In this document: piece after piece, positions 8,607 through 17,610 of the stretch
How the letters are laid out: the number at the start of each line of letters is the position of its first letter
Position numbering within the stretch: position 1 is the first letter of the stretch
Source of the DNA: DAOQTX01 sp035340715
GTDB lineage: Bacteria; Bacteroidota; Bacteroidia; AKYH767-A; OLB10
Reading direction: 5' to 3'
Length of the DNA stretch: 40,886 nt
NCBI GenBank assembly: GCA_035340715.1
Contig: DAOQTX010000022.1
Coordinates: 1-40,886 of the forward strand
The notes under the pieces: model-generated
Told to the model about the DNA's origin: nothing
The model's input: only the letters and a program-made list of their open reading frames with translations
The model's database searches: none
Translations under genes and position numbers: made by a program

Positions 8607-8951
8607 ATGAAAAACTTGAAAAAAATCTTAGCCGTAATCGTATTAACAGGAACCCTCTTTTTGGGTAAAAATCTAAACGAAAGTCAAGCCGTTAGAAATA
8701 GCGGTGATTTGTTTCATCAAATTGAAAAGCAAATGCTCAATCAGGATGGGCTTGTCTTAGGAGAAGGACAAGTAGATGTTACCTTAAAAGTTAAATCCGG
8801 AGGGTATCTTGAAATACTAAAGATGGAAGGTGCTAATTATTTGCAAAAGCATTTCATCGAAAGAAAACTCACTTCATTTAGAATAGAAGATGCGTATCGC
8901 TTTTCTTCAGAAAACTATAACATCCAATTCAATTTTAACAAAGAGATTTAA
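8607..8951 (+). CDS. small secreted protein of unknown function
   Basis: 114 aa. It has an N-terminal signal peptide (K-rich start, hydrophobic 'ILAVIVLTGTLFLG') and a short mature domain. 'GEGQVDVTLKVKSGGYLEILKMEG' followed by 'FIERKLTSFRIEDAYRFSSENYNIQFNF' has the beta-alpha-beta pattern of a TonB C-terminal-like or small periplasmic domain, but I do not recognise it firmly. The notable context is its promoter, which carries the same palindrome as padR at 15.45 kb. An intrinsic terminator follows. It may be part of a stress regulon controlled by that PadR protein. Confidence 0.7.
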   Translation: MKNLKKILAVIVLTGTLFLGKNLNESQAVRNSGDLFHQIEKQMLNQDGLVLGEGQVDVTLKVKSGGYLEILKMEGANYLQKHFIERKLTSFRIEDAYRFSSENYNIQFNFNKEI

Positions 8952-8980
8952 CACTGTTCTTTATACTCAGGTAACGCCAA

Positions 8981-9016
8981 AGGCCGGTGTAGCTTCAAGC
9001 ATCGGTCTTTATTTTT
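8981..9016 (+). terminator. intrinsic terminator after the small secreted protein gene
   Basis: Stem AGGCCGGTG (8981-8989) with CATCGGTCT (9000-9008), nine pairs including two G-U, 10-nt loop, then TTATTTTT. It overlaps the end of the convergent permease gene by 2 bp. Confidence 0.65.
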
Positions 9017-9788
9017 ATACTATACCCAAGGCTAAAAGCACCGATACCAATAGTAGAAATAGTGCAACTATGTTTTGAACCATGTTTAGTGTAATCTTCC
9101 TAAACAATTTGTTTCCAATAAATGCACCGGTCATTGCCGAAAGCGTAGCCGCTACTACAAGAAAAATGCTTTCATTCAAATGGCTACTTTTAATATGAGT
9201 AGCATAGATACCTAGACGTGTAAAATCTACAAAAGAAGATACTACCACTGCGGTGCCCACAAATGCTTCTTTACTCAATCCTGCTTTAATCAAAAAAGCT
9301 GCTCGCAATGCTCCCTGATTGCCCGATAGGCCACCAAAGAAACCACTCAACATTCCTCCAAAGGGTAAATACTTTTTATTGAAACTCAACTTTTTAAAAT
9401 AAGGAATGAGTTCCATAAGAGAAAAGATAATCAGAAGCACAGCTACCATAAATTTTAAAGGAAATACTTCAATAATTTTTTCATTAAACGAATATTGAAA
9501 TAAAGACTTAAGTGAAGTAAATCGAATCATCAGATACGATCCAAATAAAGCAGCAATCACTGCAGGAATTCCGAATCGAACCAATACAGATTTATCGGCA
9601 TGTTTCCCAACCAAAACCAATTTCATCAGATTGTTAAAGAAGTGAACAATTCCTGTAAGGGCGATAGCCAACTCCGCATCGAAAAACAACATAAATACAG
9701 GAGTAAGCAAAGTTCCCAAACCGAAGCCTGAGAAAAAGGTAAGAATGGAAGCCGCGAAAGCGGTAAAGCAAACGAGAAAAATTTCCAC
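9015..9788 (-). CDS. TauE/SafE (TSUP) family permease
   Basis: 257 aa integral membrane protein with about eight hydrophobic helices in two similar halves, typical of the TauE/SafE family of sulfite/organosulfonate or small-anion exporters. Visible features: 'GFGLGTLLTPVFMLFF' in the first half, and in the second half 'LPFGGMLSGFFGGLSGNQGALRAAFL' (read as short pieces), the conserved glycine-rich helix pair. Length fits the family (240-270 aa). The transported substrate cannot be told. A TACTTTTG -7 element precedes it and the leader is short, about 13 nt. It is divergent from the DPP4 gene. Confidence 0.88.
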   Translation of the reverse strand: MEIFLVCFTAFAASILTFFSGFGLGTLLTPVFMLFFDAELAIALTGIVHFFNNLMKLVLVGKHADKSVLVRFGIPAVIAALFGSYLMIRFTSLKSLFQYSFNEKIIEVFPLKFMVAVLLIIFSLMELIPYFKKLSFNKKYLPFGGMLSGFFGGLSGNQGALRAAFLIKAGLSKEAFVGTAVVVSSFVDFTRLGIYATHIKSSHLNESIFLVVAATLSAMTGAFIGNKLFRKITLNMVQNIVALFLLLVSVLLALGIV

Positions 9789-9807
9789 TGAACAATTTGA
9801 TTTACTT

Positions 9808-9815
9808 CAAAAGTA
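9808..9815 (-). promoter_or_regulatory. -7 element for the TSUP permease
   Basis: Minus-strand TACTTTTG (9815-9808) fits TAnnTTTG and lies 20 bp from the start codon. No -33 TTG is at a good distance. Confidence 0.4.
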
Positions 9816-9865
9816 ATTCTATTCCTGAATAATATACACCCAAAATGTTGAGCGCATTAAAATAT

Positions 9866-9873
9866 TAACTTTG
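9866..9873 (+). promoter_or_regulatory. -7 element for the DPP4-like gene
   Basis: TAACTTTG fits TAnnTTTG, 21 bp before the start codon. A TTG at 9848-9850 is only 15 bp upstream, closer than usual. Confidence 0.4.
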
Positions 9874-9894
9874 TAAATCAATAATAGAACGTAT

Positions 9895-12051
9895 ATGAAA
9901 TTTAAAATTGCATTCGCGTATTTTTTTCTAATTCATTTTTTTGTTTCGTATGCTCAAACCAAGCAATTGAGTTTGAACGATGCGGTAATTAAACAAAGAT
10001 CAACATTGGCTCCCGCTTCACTCAAACAATTAAAATGGTCTGAGCGTGAAAGCGCTTATATGTTTGTAGATTCATTGCAAACCTTAATAGTGGCAAGTGC
10101 ACCAGATTTTATCGAAACAAAAGCGCTTAGCCTGGATGAATTAAACCGATTGCTGAATACCAATGATGAAAGCAAATTGAAAGCACTGCCGATCATTCGA
10201 TTACTGTCAAAGAATGAAATTGGATTCACACATGCCAACAATGATTATCATCTCCATCTTTCCACTAAAAAGTTGACGTTCAATTTTACACGAAGTGTAC
10301 CCGATGATGCAGCCAATATGGATGAGAACAAACTGAGTGATCTGGCATTTACACTAAAGAACAATTTGTTTATACTTCAGAAAGATGCAACGCTCCATAA
10401 ACTTTCGAACGATGATGAAGACTCCGGCATCGTAACCGGATCATCTGTACACAGAGATGAGTTTGGTATTCATAAAGGAACCTATTGGTCGCCTTCAGGA
10501 AAGAACCTGGCATTTTACCGAATGGATGAAAGCATGGTGACCACCTATCCGATTTACGATTTAGATAGTAAGCCGGCATCGTATCATTTAATACGATATC
10601 CTATGGCCGGAAGCAAGAGCCATCAGGTTAGTATAGGGGTTTATAATATTGAGTCAAAGTCAACACTTTTCTTGAATACCGGTGAACCTAAAGAGCAGTA
10701 TCTGACCAATATTGCTTGGAGTCCGGATGAAAAAATAATTTATGTGGCGGTCATTAATAGAGATCAGAACCACATGAAGTTAAATGCCTATTCAGCTTTA
10801 GATGGAAGTTTTATCCAAACTTTATTTGAAGAGGAAGAGAGTAAATATGTTCATCCACAGCATGCGATCATGTTTTTGCAAAATGATGCCGGAAAGTTCA
10901 TTTGGCAATCTTTTCGCGATGGATACAACCATTTATATCTCTACGACACAAAAGGAAAGTTGATCAAGCAACTTACCAGTGGAAAATGGGAGGTCACCGA
11001 TGTGTTTGGAAGCAATAATAACGGTGATGTGTTTTTTAGTGCAACTGTTGCTTCTCCTCTCAACCGTGATTTCTTTTGCGTTAATTCCAAAAATGGAAAA
11101 ATAACACGGCTAAGCAAAGGAGATGGGGTGCACAATCCGATGTTCAGTTCAGATTATTCGTATGCCTTGGATATTTTTAGCAATGTAAATACTCCACGAG
11201 AAATTTATAGAACCGAGATTAAATCAACATCTCAGCAAAAAATATTTTCTGCCCCCAACCCTTTAAAGGATTTTGCATTAGCAAGTACAGAATTGTTTAG
11301 CATTAATAATAGAGAAGGTACAGATTTGTATTGTCGTATGATAAAACCTTCTGATTTCGATTCGACAAAAAAATATCCGGTTGTGTATTATTTATATGGC
11401 GGACCTAATGTGCAACTGATCCGAAACAGTTGGTTAGGTGCATCAGACTTATGGTATCATTACATGGCCCAACAGGGATACATTGTATTCACATTGGAAA
11501 ACAGAGGAACGTTGGCACGTGGCAAAGATTTTGAGCAAGCTACCTTTAGACAGTTAGGCAGTCCTGAAATTAATGACCACATGGATGGAGTCAATTATCT
11601 TAAATCGCTGCCTTATATAGATGCCAATCGTATGGGCATATTTGGCTGGAGTTATGGAGGATTTATGAGCATTGGTATGATGACACGTAATCCGGGTGTA
11701 TTCAAAGTGGCTGTGGCAGGTGGTCCGGTTATCGATTGGAGTTTGTACGAAGTGATGTACACGGAACGATATATGGATACGCCCGAACAAAACCCTGATG
11801 GGTATGAAAAGAGCAATCTGATGAACTATGTTCAGCAATTGGATGGAAAACTATTGATCATTCATGGCAGTTCAGACAATGTAGTATTATGGCAACACTC
11901 ATTGGCCTATCTCGAGAGTGCGGTTAAGAAAAATAAACTGGTTGATTATTATGTATATCCAAAACACGAGCACAATGTTAGAGGAGCAGATCGAGAGCAT
12001 TTATTTTTAAAAATTACCGATTACTTGAACGAAAATTTGTTGCGACCATAA
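9895..12051 (+). CDS. S9 family dipeptidyl peptidase IV-like
   Basis: 718 aa, DPP4-like serine peptidase that removes N-terminal dipeptides, typically Xaa-Pro, probably in the periplasm. Signal peptide 1-20 ('FFVSYAQ'). Residues about 70-450 are the beta-propeller (repeats such as 'IAWSPDEKIIYVAV' and 'DAGKFIWQSFRDGYNHLYLYD'); residues about 480-718 are the alpha/beta-hydrolase domain with the nucleophile Ser586 in 'GWSYGG', Asp661 in 'HGSSDN' and His693 in 'HEHNVRG'. A 110-aa gene follows after 4 bp. With the M1 peptidase it suggests peptide scavenging. Confidence 0.95.
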   Translation: MKFKIAFAYFFLIHFFVSYAQTKQLSLNDAVIKQRSTLAPASLKQLKWSERESAYMFVDSLQTLIVASAPDFIETKALSLDELNRLLNTNDESKLKALPIIRLLSKNEIGFTHANNDYHLHLSTKKLTFNFTRSVPDDAANMDENKLSDLAFTLKNNLFILQKDATLHKLSNDDEDSGIVTGSSVHRDEFGIHKGTYWSPSGKNLAFYRMDESMVTTYPIYDLDSKPASYHLIRYPMAGSKSHQVSIGVYNIESKSTLFLNTGEPKEQYLTNIAWSPDEKIIYVAVINRDQNHMKLNAYSALDGSFIQTLFEEEESKYVHPQHAIMFLQNDAGKFIWQSFRDGYNHLYLYDTKGKLIKQLTSGKWEVTDVFGSNNNGDVFFSATVASPLNRDFFCVNSKNGKITRLSKGDGVHNPMFSSDYSYALDIFSNVNTPREIYRTEIKSTSQQKIFSAPNPLKDFALASTELFSINNREGTDLYCRMIKPSDFDSTKKYPVVYYLYGGPNVQLIRNSWLGASDLWYHYMAQQGYIVFTLENRGTLARGKDFEQATFRQLGSPEINDHMDGVNYLKSLPYIDANRMGIFGWSYGGFMSIGMMTRNPGVFKVAVAGGPVIDWSLYEVMYTERYMDTPEQNPDGYEKSNLMNYVQQLDGKLLIIHGSSDNVVLWQHSLAYLESAVKKNKLVDYYVYPKHEHNVRGADREHLFLKITDYLNENLLRP

Positions 12052-12055
12052 AGTT

Positions 12056-12388
12056 ATGTCGGAGTTTGATTGGCCTGATGATCCCTATCTTTTTGATCAA
12101 ACCAAAGATCAAATTATAAAAGATTTTCAGTTAGGAGCCGTAGCCATTGACATTGCTCCGGATATTAAAACCTGGCATCAATTGGCCGAGTTTTTAGAGC
12201 CTATATTGTTGCAATTGCACAGCAAGAAACCCGAAACGCTATTGGCGGTTCTATATCGATTCGACATTATGAAAATTCAATTCGATGAGCGCTTTAATAC
12301 TCTTCAAGGATCAATTGGACATAAATTGGCCTTTGTCATTATTCAAAGAGCTTTTTCAAAAGTGATGAGTAGAAGAAGTCGATCATGA
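12056..12388 (+). CDS. hypothetical protein, 110 aa
   Basis: I do not recognise this family. It is a small soluble, acidic-to-neutral, mostly helical protein with no signal peptide. It has a middle segment 'ETLLAVLYRFDIMKIQFDERF' and a basic C-terminus ('FSKVMSRRSRS'). It starts 4 bp after the DPP4 stop and ends 69 bp before guaA, so it is likely the second gene of the DPP4 transcript. The reading frame has no competing ORF of equal quality, and codon use resembles the neighbours. Confidence 0.65.
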   Translation: MSEFDWPDDPYLFDQTKDQIIKDFQLGAVAIDIAPDIKTWHQLAEFLEPILLQLHSKKPETLLAVLYRFDIMKIQFDERFNTLQGSIGHKLAFVIIQRAFSKVMSRRSRS

Positions 12389-12427
12389 GTGAAATTGGCA
12401 AACACTTCCTGCTCCAAAAGCTATTTT

Positions 12428-12435
12428 TATCTTTG
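12428..12435 (+). promoter_or_regulatory. -7 element for guaA
   Basis: TATCTTTG fits TAnnTTTG and lies 22 bp before ATG 12458. This helps decide the guaA start, because an upstream start at 12389 would lie before the promoter. Confidence 0.45.
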
Positions 12436-12457
12436 TAGCCTTATTGAAAAGCCAATC

Positions 12458-13987
12458 ATGCACCAAACCATACTTATTATTGACTTTGGATCGCAATACA
12501 CTCAACTGATCGCCAGAAGAATCAGAGAGTTGAACGTTTATTGCGAAATACATCCCTTCAATCATTTGCCCGAAATAAGCGATCATGTGCGTGGCATAAT
12601 TTTATCCGGAGGACCTTCTTCAGTAAGAGATAAAGATGCACCGCAAGTGGATACTTCTGCTTTACGCAAAAAAGTTCCGGTACTGGGTATATGTTATGGA
12701 GCACAATTAATTGCTCAGCAGAGTGGAGGTCAGGTAAAACCAAGTAGTAAAAGAGAATACGGAAGAGCCCAATTGCAAATTGTAGATGACGGAGGTGGAA
12801 TTTTGAAAGGAGTTGCTTCCAAATCGCAAGTGTGGATGTCGCACAGTGATACCATTACCGATATACCTGATGGATTTAATTTGTCGGCCAGCACTTCGGA
12901 TGTTAAAGTAGCATCGTATAAAATTGCGGATGAATATACCTTTGGATTGCAATTTCATCCCGAAGTGGTACATACAGAGGAAGGCAAAATAATACTCGAG
13001 AATTTTGTGGTTGATATTTGTGGATGTCATCGCGATTGGACACCCGGTTCTTTCATAGATGAAACAGTCGATTGGTTGAAGAATGAAATAGGGAATGATA
13101 AAGTAATATTGGGTTTGTCGGGTGGAGTTGACTCAGGTGTGGCAGCGGTATTGTTGCACAAGGCCATCGGTAAAAATTTGCATTGCATTTTTGTAAACAA
13201 TGGTTTGCTAAGAAAGAACGAATTTGAATCGGTCTTAGACGCTTATGAACATTTAGGATTAAATATAAAAGGAGTAGATGCCTCGACTGATTTCTATGAT
13301 GCATTAAAAGGAACAATTGATCCGGAAAAAAAGAGAAAAATTATTGGGGCAAAATTTATTGATGTTTTTGACCAAAGTGCAAAGGAAGTCGGCAATGCTA
13401 AATGGCTGGCGCAAGGAACCATTTATCCCGATGTTATAGAATCGGTTTCTGTAAAAGGACCTAGCGCAACCATTAAGTCGCATCATAATGTTGGTGGACT
13501 GCCTGAAAAAATGAATTTAAAAGTGATAGAACCTTTGAAGACTTTGTTCAAAGATGAGGTGAGAATAATGGGGAAGGTTTTAGGTATTAACGAAGAATTA
13601 TTGAATCGACATCCATTTCCCGGACCCGGATTAGGCATTCGAATTTTAGGAGAAATTACTCCCGAAAAAGTACGCATAACACAAGAAGCAGATTTTATTT
13701 ACATTGAAGGATTAAAAGCTAAAGGACTTTACGATAAAATATGGCAGGCCGGTACCATATTTATGAATGTGAGTTCGGTTGGTGTAATGGGAGATGAGCG
13801 TACCTATGAATATGCAGTTTGTTTACGTGCAGTAACTTCAGTAGATGGTATGACAGCAGATTGGGCGCACTTACCCCACGATTTTATGTCATGGATTTCG
13901 AATGAAATTATCAATAATGTAAAAGGGATCAATCGAGTAGTTTATGATATTAGCAGCAAACCACCTGCAACCATAGAATGGGAATAA
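12458..13987 (+). CDS. guaA: GMP synthase (glutamine-hydrolysing)
   Basis: 509 aa, the normal family length. It converts XMP to GMP using glutamine and ATP in purine synthesis. Class I glutamine amidotransferase domain at residues 1-190: nucleophile Cys79 in 'LGICYGAQ', with His167 and Glu169 in 'FHPEVVH'. The ATP pyrophosphatase P-loop 'SGGVDS' is at 221-226. The C-terminal dimerisation domain ends 'VYDISSKPPATIEWE'. ATG 12458 is chosen because 'MHQTILIIDFGSQYTQLI' is the canonical N-terminus and a -7 element lies just upstream. The LysM lipoprotein gene overlaps its last 10 bases. Confidence 0.97.
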   Translation: MHQTILIIDFGSQYTQLIARRIRELNVYCEIHPFNHLPEISDHVRGIILSGGPSSVRDKDAPQVDTSALRKKVPVLGICYGAQLIAQQSGGQVKPSSKREYGRAQLQIVDDGGGILKGVASKSQVWMSHSDTITDIPDGFNLSASTSDVKVASYKIADEYTFGLQFHPEVVHTEEGKIILENFVVDICGCHRDWTPGSFIDETVDWLKNEIGNDKVILGLSGGVDSGVAAVLLHKAIGKNLHCIFVNNGLLRKNEFESVLDAYEHLGLNIKGVDASTDFYDALKGTIDPEKKRKIIGAKFIDVFDQSAKEVGNAKWLAQGTIYPDVIESVSVKGPSATIKSHHNVGGLPEKMNLKVIEPLKTLFKDEVRIMGKVLGINEELLNRHPFPGPGLGIRILGEITPEKVRITQEADFIYIEGLKAKGLYDKIWQAGTIFMNVSSVGVMGDERTYEYAVCLRAVTSVDGMTADWAHLPHDFMSWISNEIINNVKGINRVVYDISSKPPATIEWE

Positions 13988-15408
13988 ATTTGAAATACAT
14001 ATTTGGCCTAATTTTCTTAGGAATACTGATAAGCTTAACTTCATGCAAAACCAGTCAGAAGAGTGGGGCAGGGATGCAAAACTCATCTGATTCGAATGCT
14101 GAGGTTTTGGATGGTATCCGACATGTGGTAACTAAAGGTGAACGAATTGAACAACTTGCATCGCAGTATAAACTTACGGTTTCGGAAATTGTAAGTCACA
14201 ACAAATTGAAATCGCTCGAACTGCAAACAGGGCAAGTTATTTATCTACCTAAGAAAGAAACAGAGGTAAAAGCTCCTATTGAAGATACAATCATCATAAA
14301 AAATGTTCCACCAAAGTCACCCAACCGAAAATTTAAACTGGCTTGTGTATTTCCATTTGATTTAGAAAATGCCATTGAAATAGATGCCAATGGAGTTGAA
14401 AAAGTTAATACAAAAAGTACTCCTGCATTGGAAATGTTAGCGGGATTGAAATTAGGAATTGATTCATTGTTGAGTCTCGGAATCGATGTTGAACTTATTG
14501 TACGAGATATTCCATTGGAGTTAGATAAGGAAAAGGAATTAATAAATGAATTGGCCGAGCTTCATCCTGATTTTGTTTTTGCTCATCTTCCTGAAGATCG
14601 AATAGATTTGTTTTCAAAATCTTGTGTTCGTCATGATCTGCGACTGATGGTTTTCATGTCAGCCGATAATGCATTTTTGAACAATGGGTCTAATCTGTTT
14701 TTATACACCCCTTCCGTTCAGACACAAATTGCTCAGATGACCAATTACCTGTCGAATCAAAATCGTTACAGCAATATCATTGTGTTGTATGGAGAAGAAG
14801 AAAAGGAAAGAGAGTTGGCGTTGAAGTTTCAATCACATTTGAATAGTCGTTTAACAAAATTGAATTCAGACACTGTACGCATTAGTGGTCCATATACCAA
14901 ATCATTTGAAAAGCTTAAAACTATTTGCAGTACATCAGAGAATAATTTAATTGTCGTTTGTTCATCCCGAGAAGCATTCGTCACTCGCCTTTGCAATTAT
15001 TTATTGGAGCAAGAATCTTATCGTTTTCAGTTAGCAGGTTTACCTACTTGGGCATATTTTGAACGAATTGACAATCATAAAAAAGACATACTTCAGTTTA
15101 CTTATTTCACTCCTTCTTATTTAGACTTTGAGAGTAGTCGCATAAAAAGTATTCGAAAAGAAATGGTTGAGGAATATCGTTATGATTTGAATTTCCACTC
15201 CTTAAGTTTTTTTGATTTGGGATTTCATTTCAGTCAAACATTTGTTCTAAACCCATTTGATTATACACGAATGATCAAAGCAAGTCCTAATGCTGACATG
15301 GATTTTATCTTTGATTTTAGACCTGTTTCTGAAGAGGGTCAATCGTTTGAGAATCATGGTATCAAGATTCTTAAACACGAAAACAATCATTTATTTCTGC
15401 AGAAGTAA
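13978..15408 (+). CDS. LysM domain lipoprotein with periplasmic-binding-like domain
   Basis: 476 aa. The N-terminus is a lipoprotein signal with lipobox 'LISLTSC'. A LysM domain covers residues about 45-90 ('HVVTKGERIEQLASQYKL' then 'GQVIYLPK'), expected to bind peptidoglycan. From about residue 115 the sequence has the pattern of a type I periplasmic-binding fold ('KLACVFPFDLENAIE', 'EMLAGLKLGIDSL', 'DFVFAHLPEDRID', 'NIIVLYGEEEKERE'). This architecture occurs in Bacteroidota envelope proteins. The ATG overlaps the guaA 3' end by 10 bp, so it may be translationally coupled to guaA. Its role is not established; a cell-wall-bound sensor or scaffold is a guess. Confidence 0.8.
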   Translation: MGINLKYIFGLIFLGILISLTSCKTSQKSGAGMQNSSDSNAEVLDGIRHVVTKGERIEQLASQYKLTVSEIVSHNKLKSLELQTGQVIYLPKKETEVKAPIEDTIIIKNVPPKSPNRKFKLACVFPFDLENAIEIDANGVEKVNTKSTPALEMLAGLKLGIDSLLSLGIDVELIVRDIPLELDKEKELINELAELHPDFVFAHLPEDRIDLFSKSCVRHDLRLMVFMSADNAFLNNGSNLFLYTPSVQTQIAQMTNYLSNQNRYSNIIVLYGEEEKERELALKFQSHLNSRLTKLNSDTVRISGPYTKSFEKLKTICSTSENNLIVVCSSREAFVTRLCNYLLEQESYRFQLAGLPTWAYFERIDNHKKDILQFTYFTPSYLDFESSRIKSIRKEMVEEYRYDLNFHSLSFFDLGFHFSQTFVLNPFDYTRMIKASPNADMDFIFDFRPVSEEGQSFENHGIKILKHENNHLFLQK

Positions 15409-15449
15409 AAATTTATTGACTGATAATCAAATACTTATGATTTAATATG

Positions 15450-15470
15450 GTACTTTGTATTGCAAAGTAC
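15450..15470 (+). promoter_or_regulatory. PadR autoregulatory operator (perfect 21-bp palindrome)
   Basis: Arms GTACTTTG (15450-15457) and CAAAGTAC (15463-15470) are perfect reverse complements around TATTG. The site sits in the -33 region of the padR promoter, the expected place for autorepression, as known for PadR regulators. Confidence 0.7.
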
Positions 15471-15491
15471 TATCTTTTAGTTATATCTTTG
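15460..15491 (+). promoter_or_regulatory. Bacteroidota-type promoter for padR-pspC
   Basis: TTG (15460-15462) within the palindrome centre, 21 bp, then TATCTTTG (15484-15491). About 29 bp separates it from the GTG start. Confidence 0.6.
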
Positions 15492-15520
15492 CTAAACCAA
15501 ATTGAAATACATTTTGAAAA

Positions 15521-15853
15521 GTGAGTAATCTGGAAAATACAAAAGCACAAATGCGTAAAGGTGTATTGGAGTTTTGCATCCTTTCCATCATTTCGCGTCA
15601 GGAGGTTTATCCTTCCGACATAATTGAAAAACTTAAAGAATCAAAACTCATAGTGGTGGAGGGCACCTTATATCCTATGTTGACTCGATTAAAAAATGCA
15701 GGTCTTTTGTCATACTCCTGGCAAGAGAGTACATCGGGGCCACCCAGAAAATATTTTAAACTTACTCCATTGGGTGAACAATTCTTAAAAGAGTTGCAAG
15801 GCACATGGAATGAGTTGGTGAATTCAGTAAACAAAACGACAAATAATCTTTAA
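15521..15853 (+). CDS. PadR family transcriptional regulator
   Basis: 110 aa winged-helix regulator of the short PadR class (subfamily 2, little C-terminal extension). Conserved: 'KAQMRKGVLEFCILSII', 'YPSDIIEKLKE', 'VEGTLYPMLTRLKNAGLL', 'SGPPRKYFKLT..G', ending in a helix for dimerisation. Start is GTG 15521, which gives the family N-terminus; the next Met codon (15551) would delete part of helix 1. It is followed after 5 bp by the PspC protein. A perfect palindrome in its promoter argues for autoregulation, and a second palindrome at 8525 for a wider regulon. Confidence 0.93.
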   Translation: MSNLENTKAQMRKGVLEFCILSIISRQEVYPSDIIEKLKESKLIVVEGTLYPMLTRLKNAGLLSYSWQESTSGPPRKYFKLTPLGEQFLKELQGTWNELVNSVNKTTNNL

Positions 15854-15858
15854 TAACC

Positions 15859-17610
15859 ATGAATAAAACGGTAACAGTTAATATTGGGGGTTTGGTTTTT
15901 CACATCGAAGAACAAGCGTACGAGAAACTAAGAAAGTACTTAGATACCATTAAGTCTTATTTTTCAGTAAGTCAGGGGCGTGATGAAATAATACAGGACA
16001 TTGAATCACGCATAGCTGAGATGTTTCAGCAAAGGCTATCAGCAGCACGTGAGGTTGTAACCAGCGAAGATGTAGAATTCGTTATCAGTTCAATGGGGCG
16101 CCCTGAAGAAGTAGCCGGTGATGAAGCTGTTCCACAAGGAGAACAACTCAACAACGAATATGATTCAACAACAGGTACAAAGAGTTATCGCAGACTTTTT
16201 AGAGATGAAGACGATGCAGTTATTGGTGGTGTATGTTCCGGTATTAGTCATCGCTTGGATATAGATCCGGTATGGATGCGCCTGGCTTTTGCGTTAGCTC
16301 TTATCTTTTTTGGTTCTGGTATTTTGATTTACATCATTTTATGGATCATCATGCCTAAAGCAAAAAATCAAGCTGAGAAATTGGAGATGCGGGGTATGCC
16401 GGTAACCATAGAAAATCTTAAAAAGAGCTTTGGAACCTCTATGGGCGAATCTAATTTTGTAGAGTTGGAGAAAGATGCACGTGCATTTTTCGAAAACAAA
16501 GATCGTAAAGAAAAAAATTTCATTCAACGATTCTTCGGCTTCCTTGGAGATTTTCTTAAATTGATCATCAAAGCAATATTAGCTTTTATCACATTCATTT
16601 TTGGAGTGGTCCTGTTTGCATTCCTGATAGCGATCATCATACTTACCTTAGGAATGATGGGGGTAAGCGGGATCAGTATACCTGTATTCATTAGTGAGTA
16701 TTTTATTCCTTCTTCGCAACAAGTATTGTTTATAGTGGGAGTGTTATTGTTTCTCGGATTGCCATTGTTGTTCTTACTTACTAAAATACTTTCATCCGTT
16801 TTTGGCCGAAAAGAATTACCCAAACTATTTAGTCGTACGACCTGGATGGGAATGGTGGTTGGAATAGTTCTGTTGATCATTTTTGGAGTGAACATGGCGA
16901 AAGAATTTAAAAGCGATTATTACGATAGAACTTCAGTAATCATGCCTCAACCAGATTCTGTTTTACTCCTCGAATTTGATAAATCCAATTACAACGATAA
17001 GAAAGATGGAAGTTTTCAATTTTTTGGTTTTGACGATGGCGATTTTTCATACGAAGTAGGTGAAGACGCAATGCAAGCTGCATTTTCGGATGTAGAACTT
17101 GATATTGTAAAAAGTAATTCAGATCAATTTGAAATGATTCAGACTTACTCTTCGAAAGGTAAAAGCCGAAAAGACGCAGGTTCAAATCTAGAGAGCATTA
17201 CCTATCAATTTCAGCAAAGCGATTCTTCTTTAACATTCTCCGATTTTTTTACTCTTCCAAAGGGACAATTCTATCGGGGACAAAAGGTGCGCTTCTTACT
17301 GAAAGTTCCTGTAGGGAAAAGCGTTTACCTGGCACCGGGAATGGAGCATATTATTTATGATATTGATAATGTAACCGGTACTTACGATGATGATATGATC
17401 GGCTTAACCTGGACCATGACAAAAAGAGGTTTAGAGTGCTTGAATTGTGATTTGCCCGAAAGGAGCATTTACGGAAGAAGATCAGATAAATATCAAATCG
17501 ATATAAAAAGTAACGAAGGCAGTCTTACCATTAATGATAGCATCAAAGTAGATATGGATGATGTTAAAATAAAAGTGGATGATGAGGGAATTCGCATTCG
17601 AACGAAATAA
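15859..17610 (+). CDS. PspC domain membrane protein
   Basis: 583 aa. The N-terminal about 85 residues ('TVTVNIGGLVFHIEEQAYEK', 'IESRIAEMFQ') form a soluble domain typical of Bacteroidota PspC proteins. The PspC domain is at about 110-170 ('YRRLFRDEDDAVIGGVCSGI', then a transmembrane helix). Further hydrophobic helices lie near 230-262, 283-312 and 325-345. A large extracytoplasmic C-terminal region follows, beta-rich and acidic. It is paired with padR in one operon, an arrangement common in this phylum. By analogy with phage-shock PspC it probably senses or answers envelope stress; this is inference. Confidence 0.88.
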   Translation: MNKTVTVNIGGLVFHIEEQAYEKLRKYLDTIKSYFSVSQGRDEIIQDIESRIAEMFQQRLSAAREVVTSEDVEFVISSMGRPEEVAGDEAVPQGEQLNNEYDSTTGTKSYRRLFRDEDDAVIGGVCSGISHRLDIDPVWMRLAFALALIFFGSGILIYIILWIIMPKAKNQAEKLEMRGMPVTIENLKKSFGTSMGESNFVELEKDARAFFENKDRKEKNFIQRFFGFLGDFLKLIIKAILAFITFIFGVVLFAFLIAIIILTLGMMGVSGISIPVFISEYFIPSSQQVLFIVGVLLFLGLPLLFLLTKILSSVFGRKELPKLFSRTTWMGMVVGIVLLIIFGVNMAKEFKSDYYDRTSVIMPQPDSVLLLEFDKSNYNDKKDGSFQFFGFDDGDFSYEVGEDAMQAAFSDVELDIVKSNSDQFEMIQTYSSKGKSRKDAGSNLESITYQFQQSDSSLTFSDFFTLPKGQFYRGQKVRFLLKVPVGKSVYLAPGMEHIIYDIDNVTGTYDDDMIGLTWTMTKRGLECLNCDLPERSIYGRRSDKYQIDIKSNEGSLTINDSIKVDMDDVKIKVDDEGIRIRTK

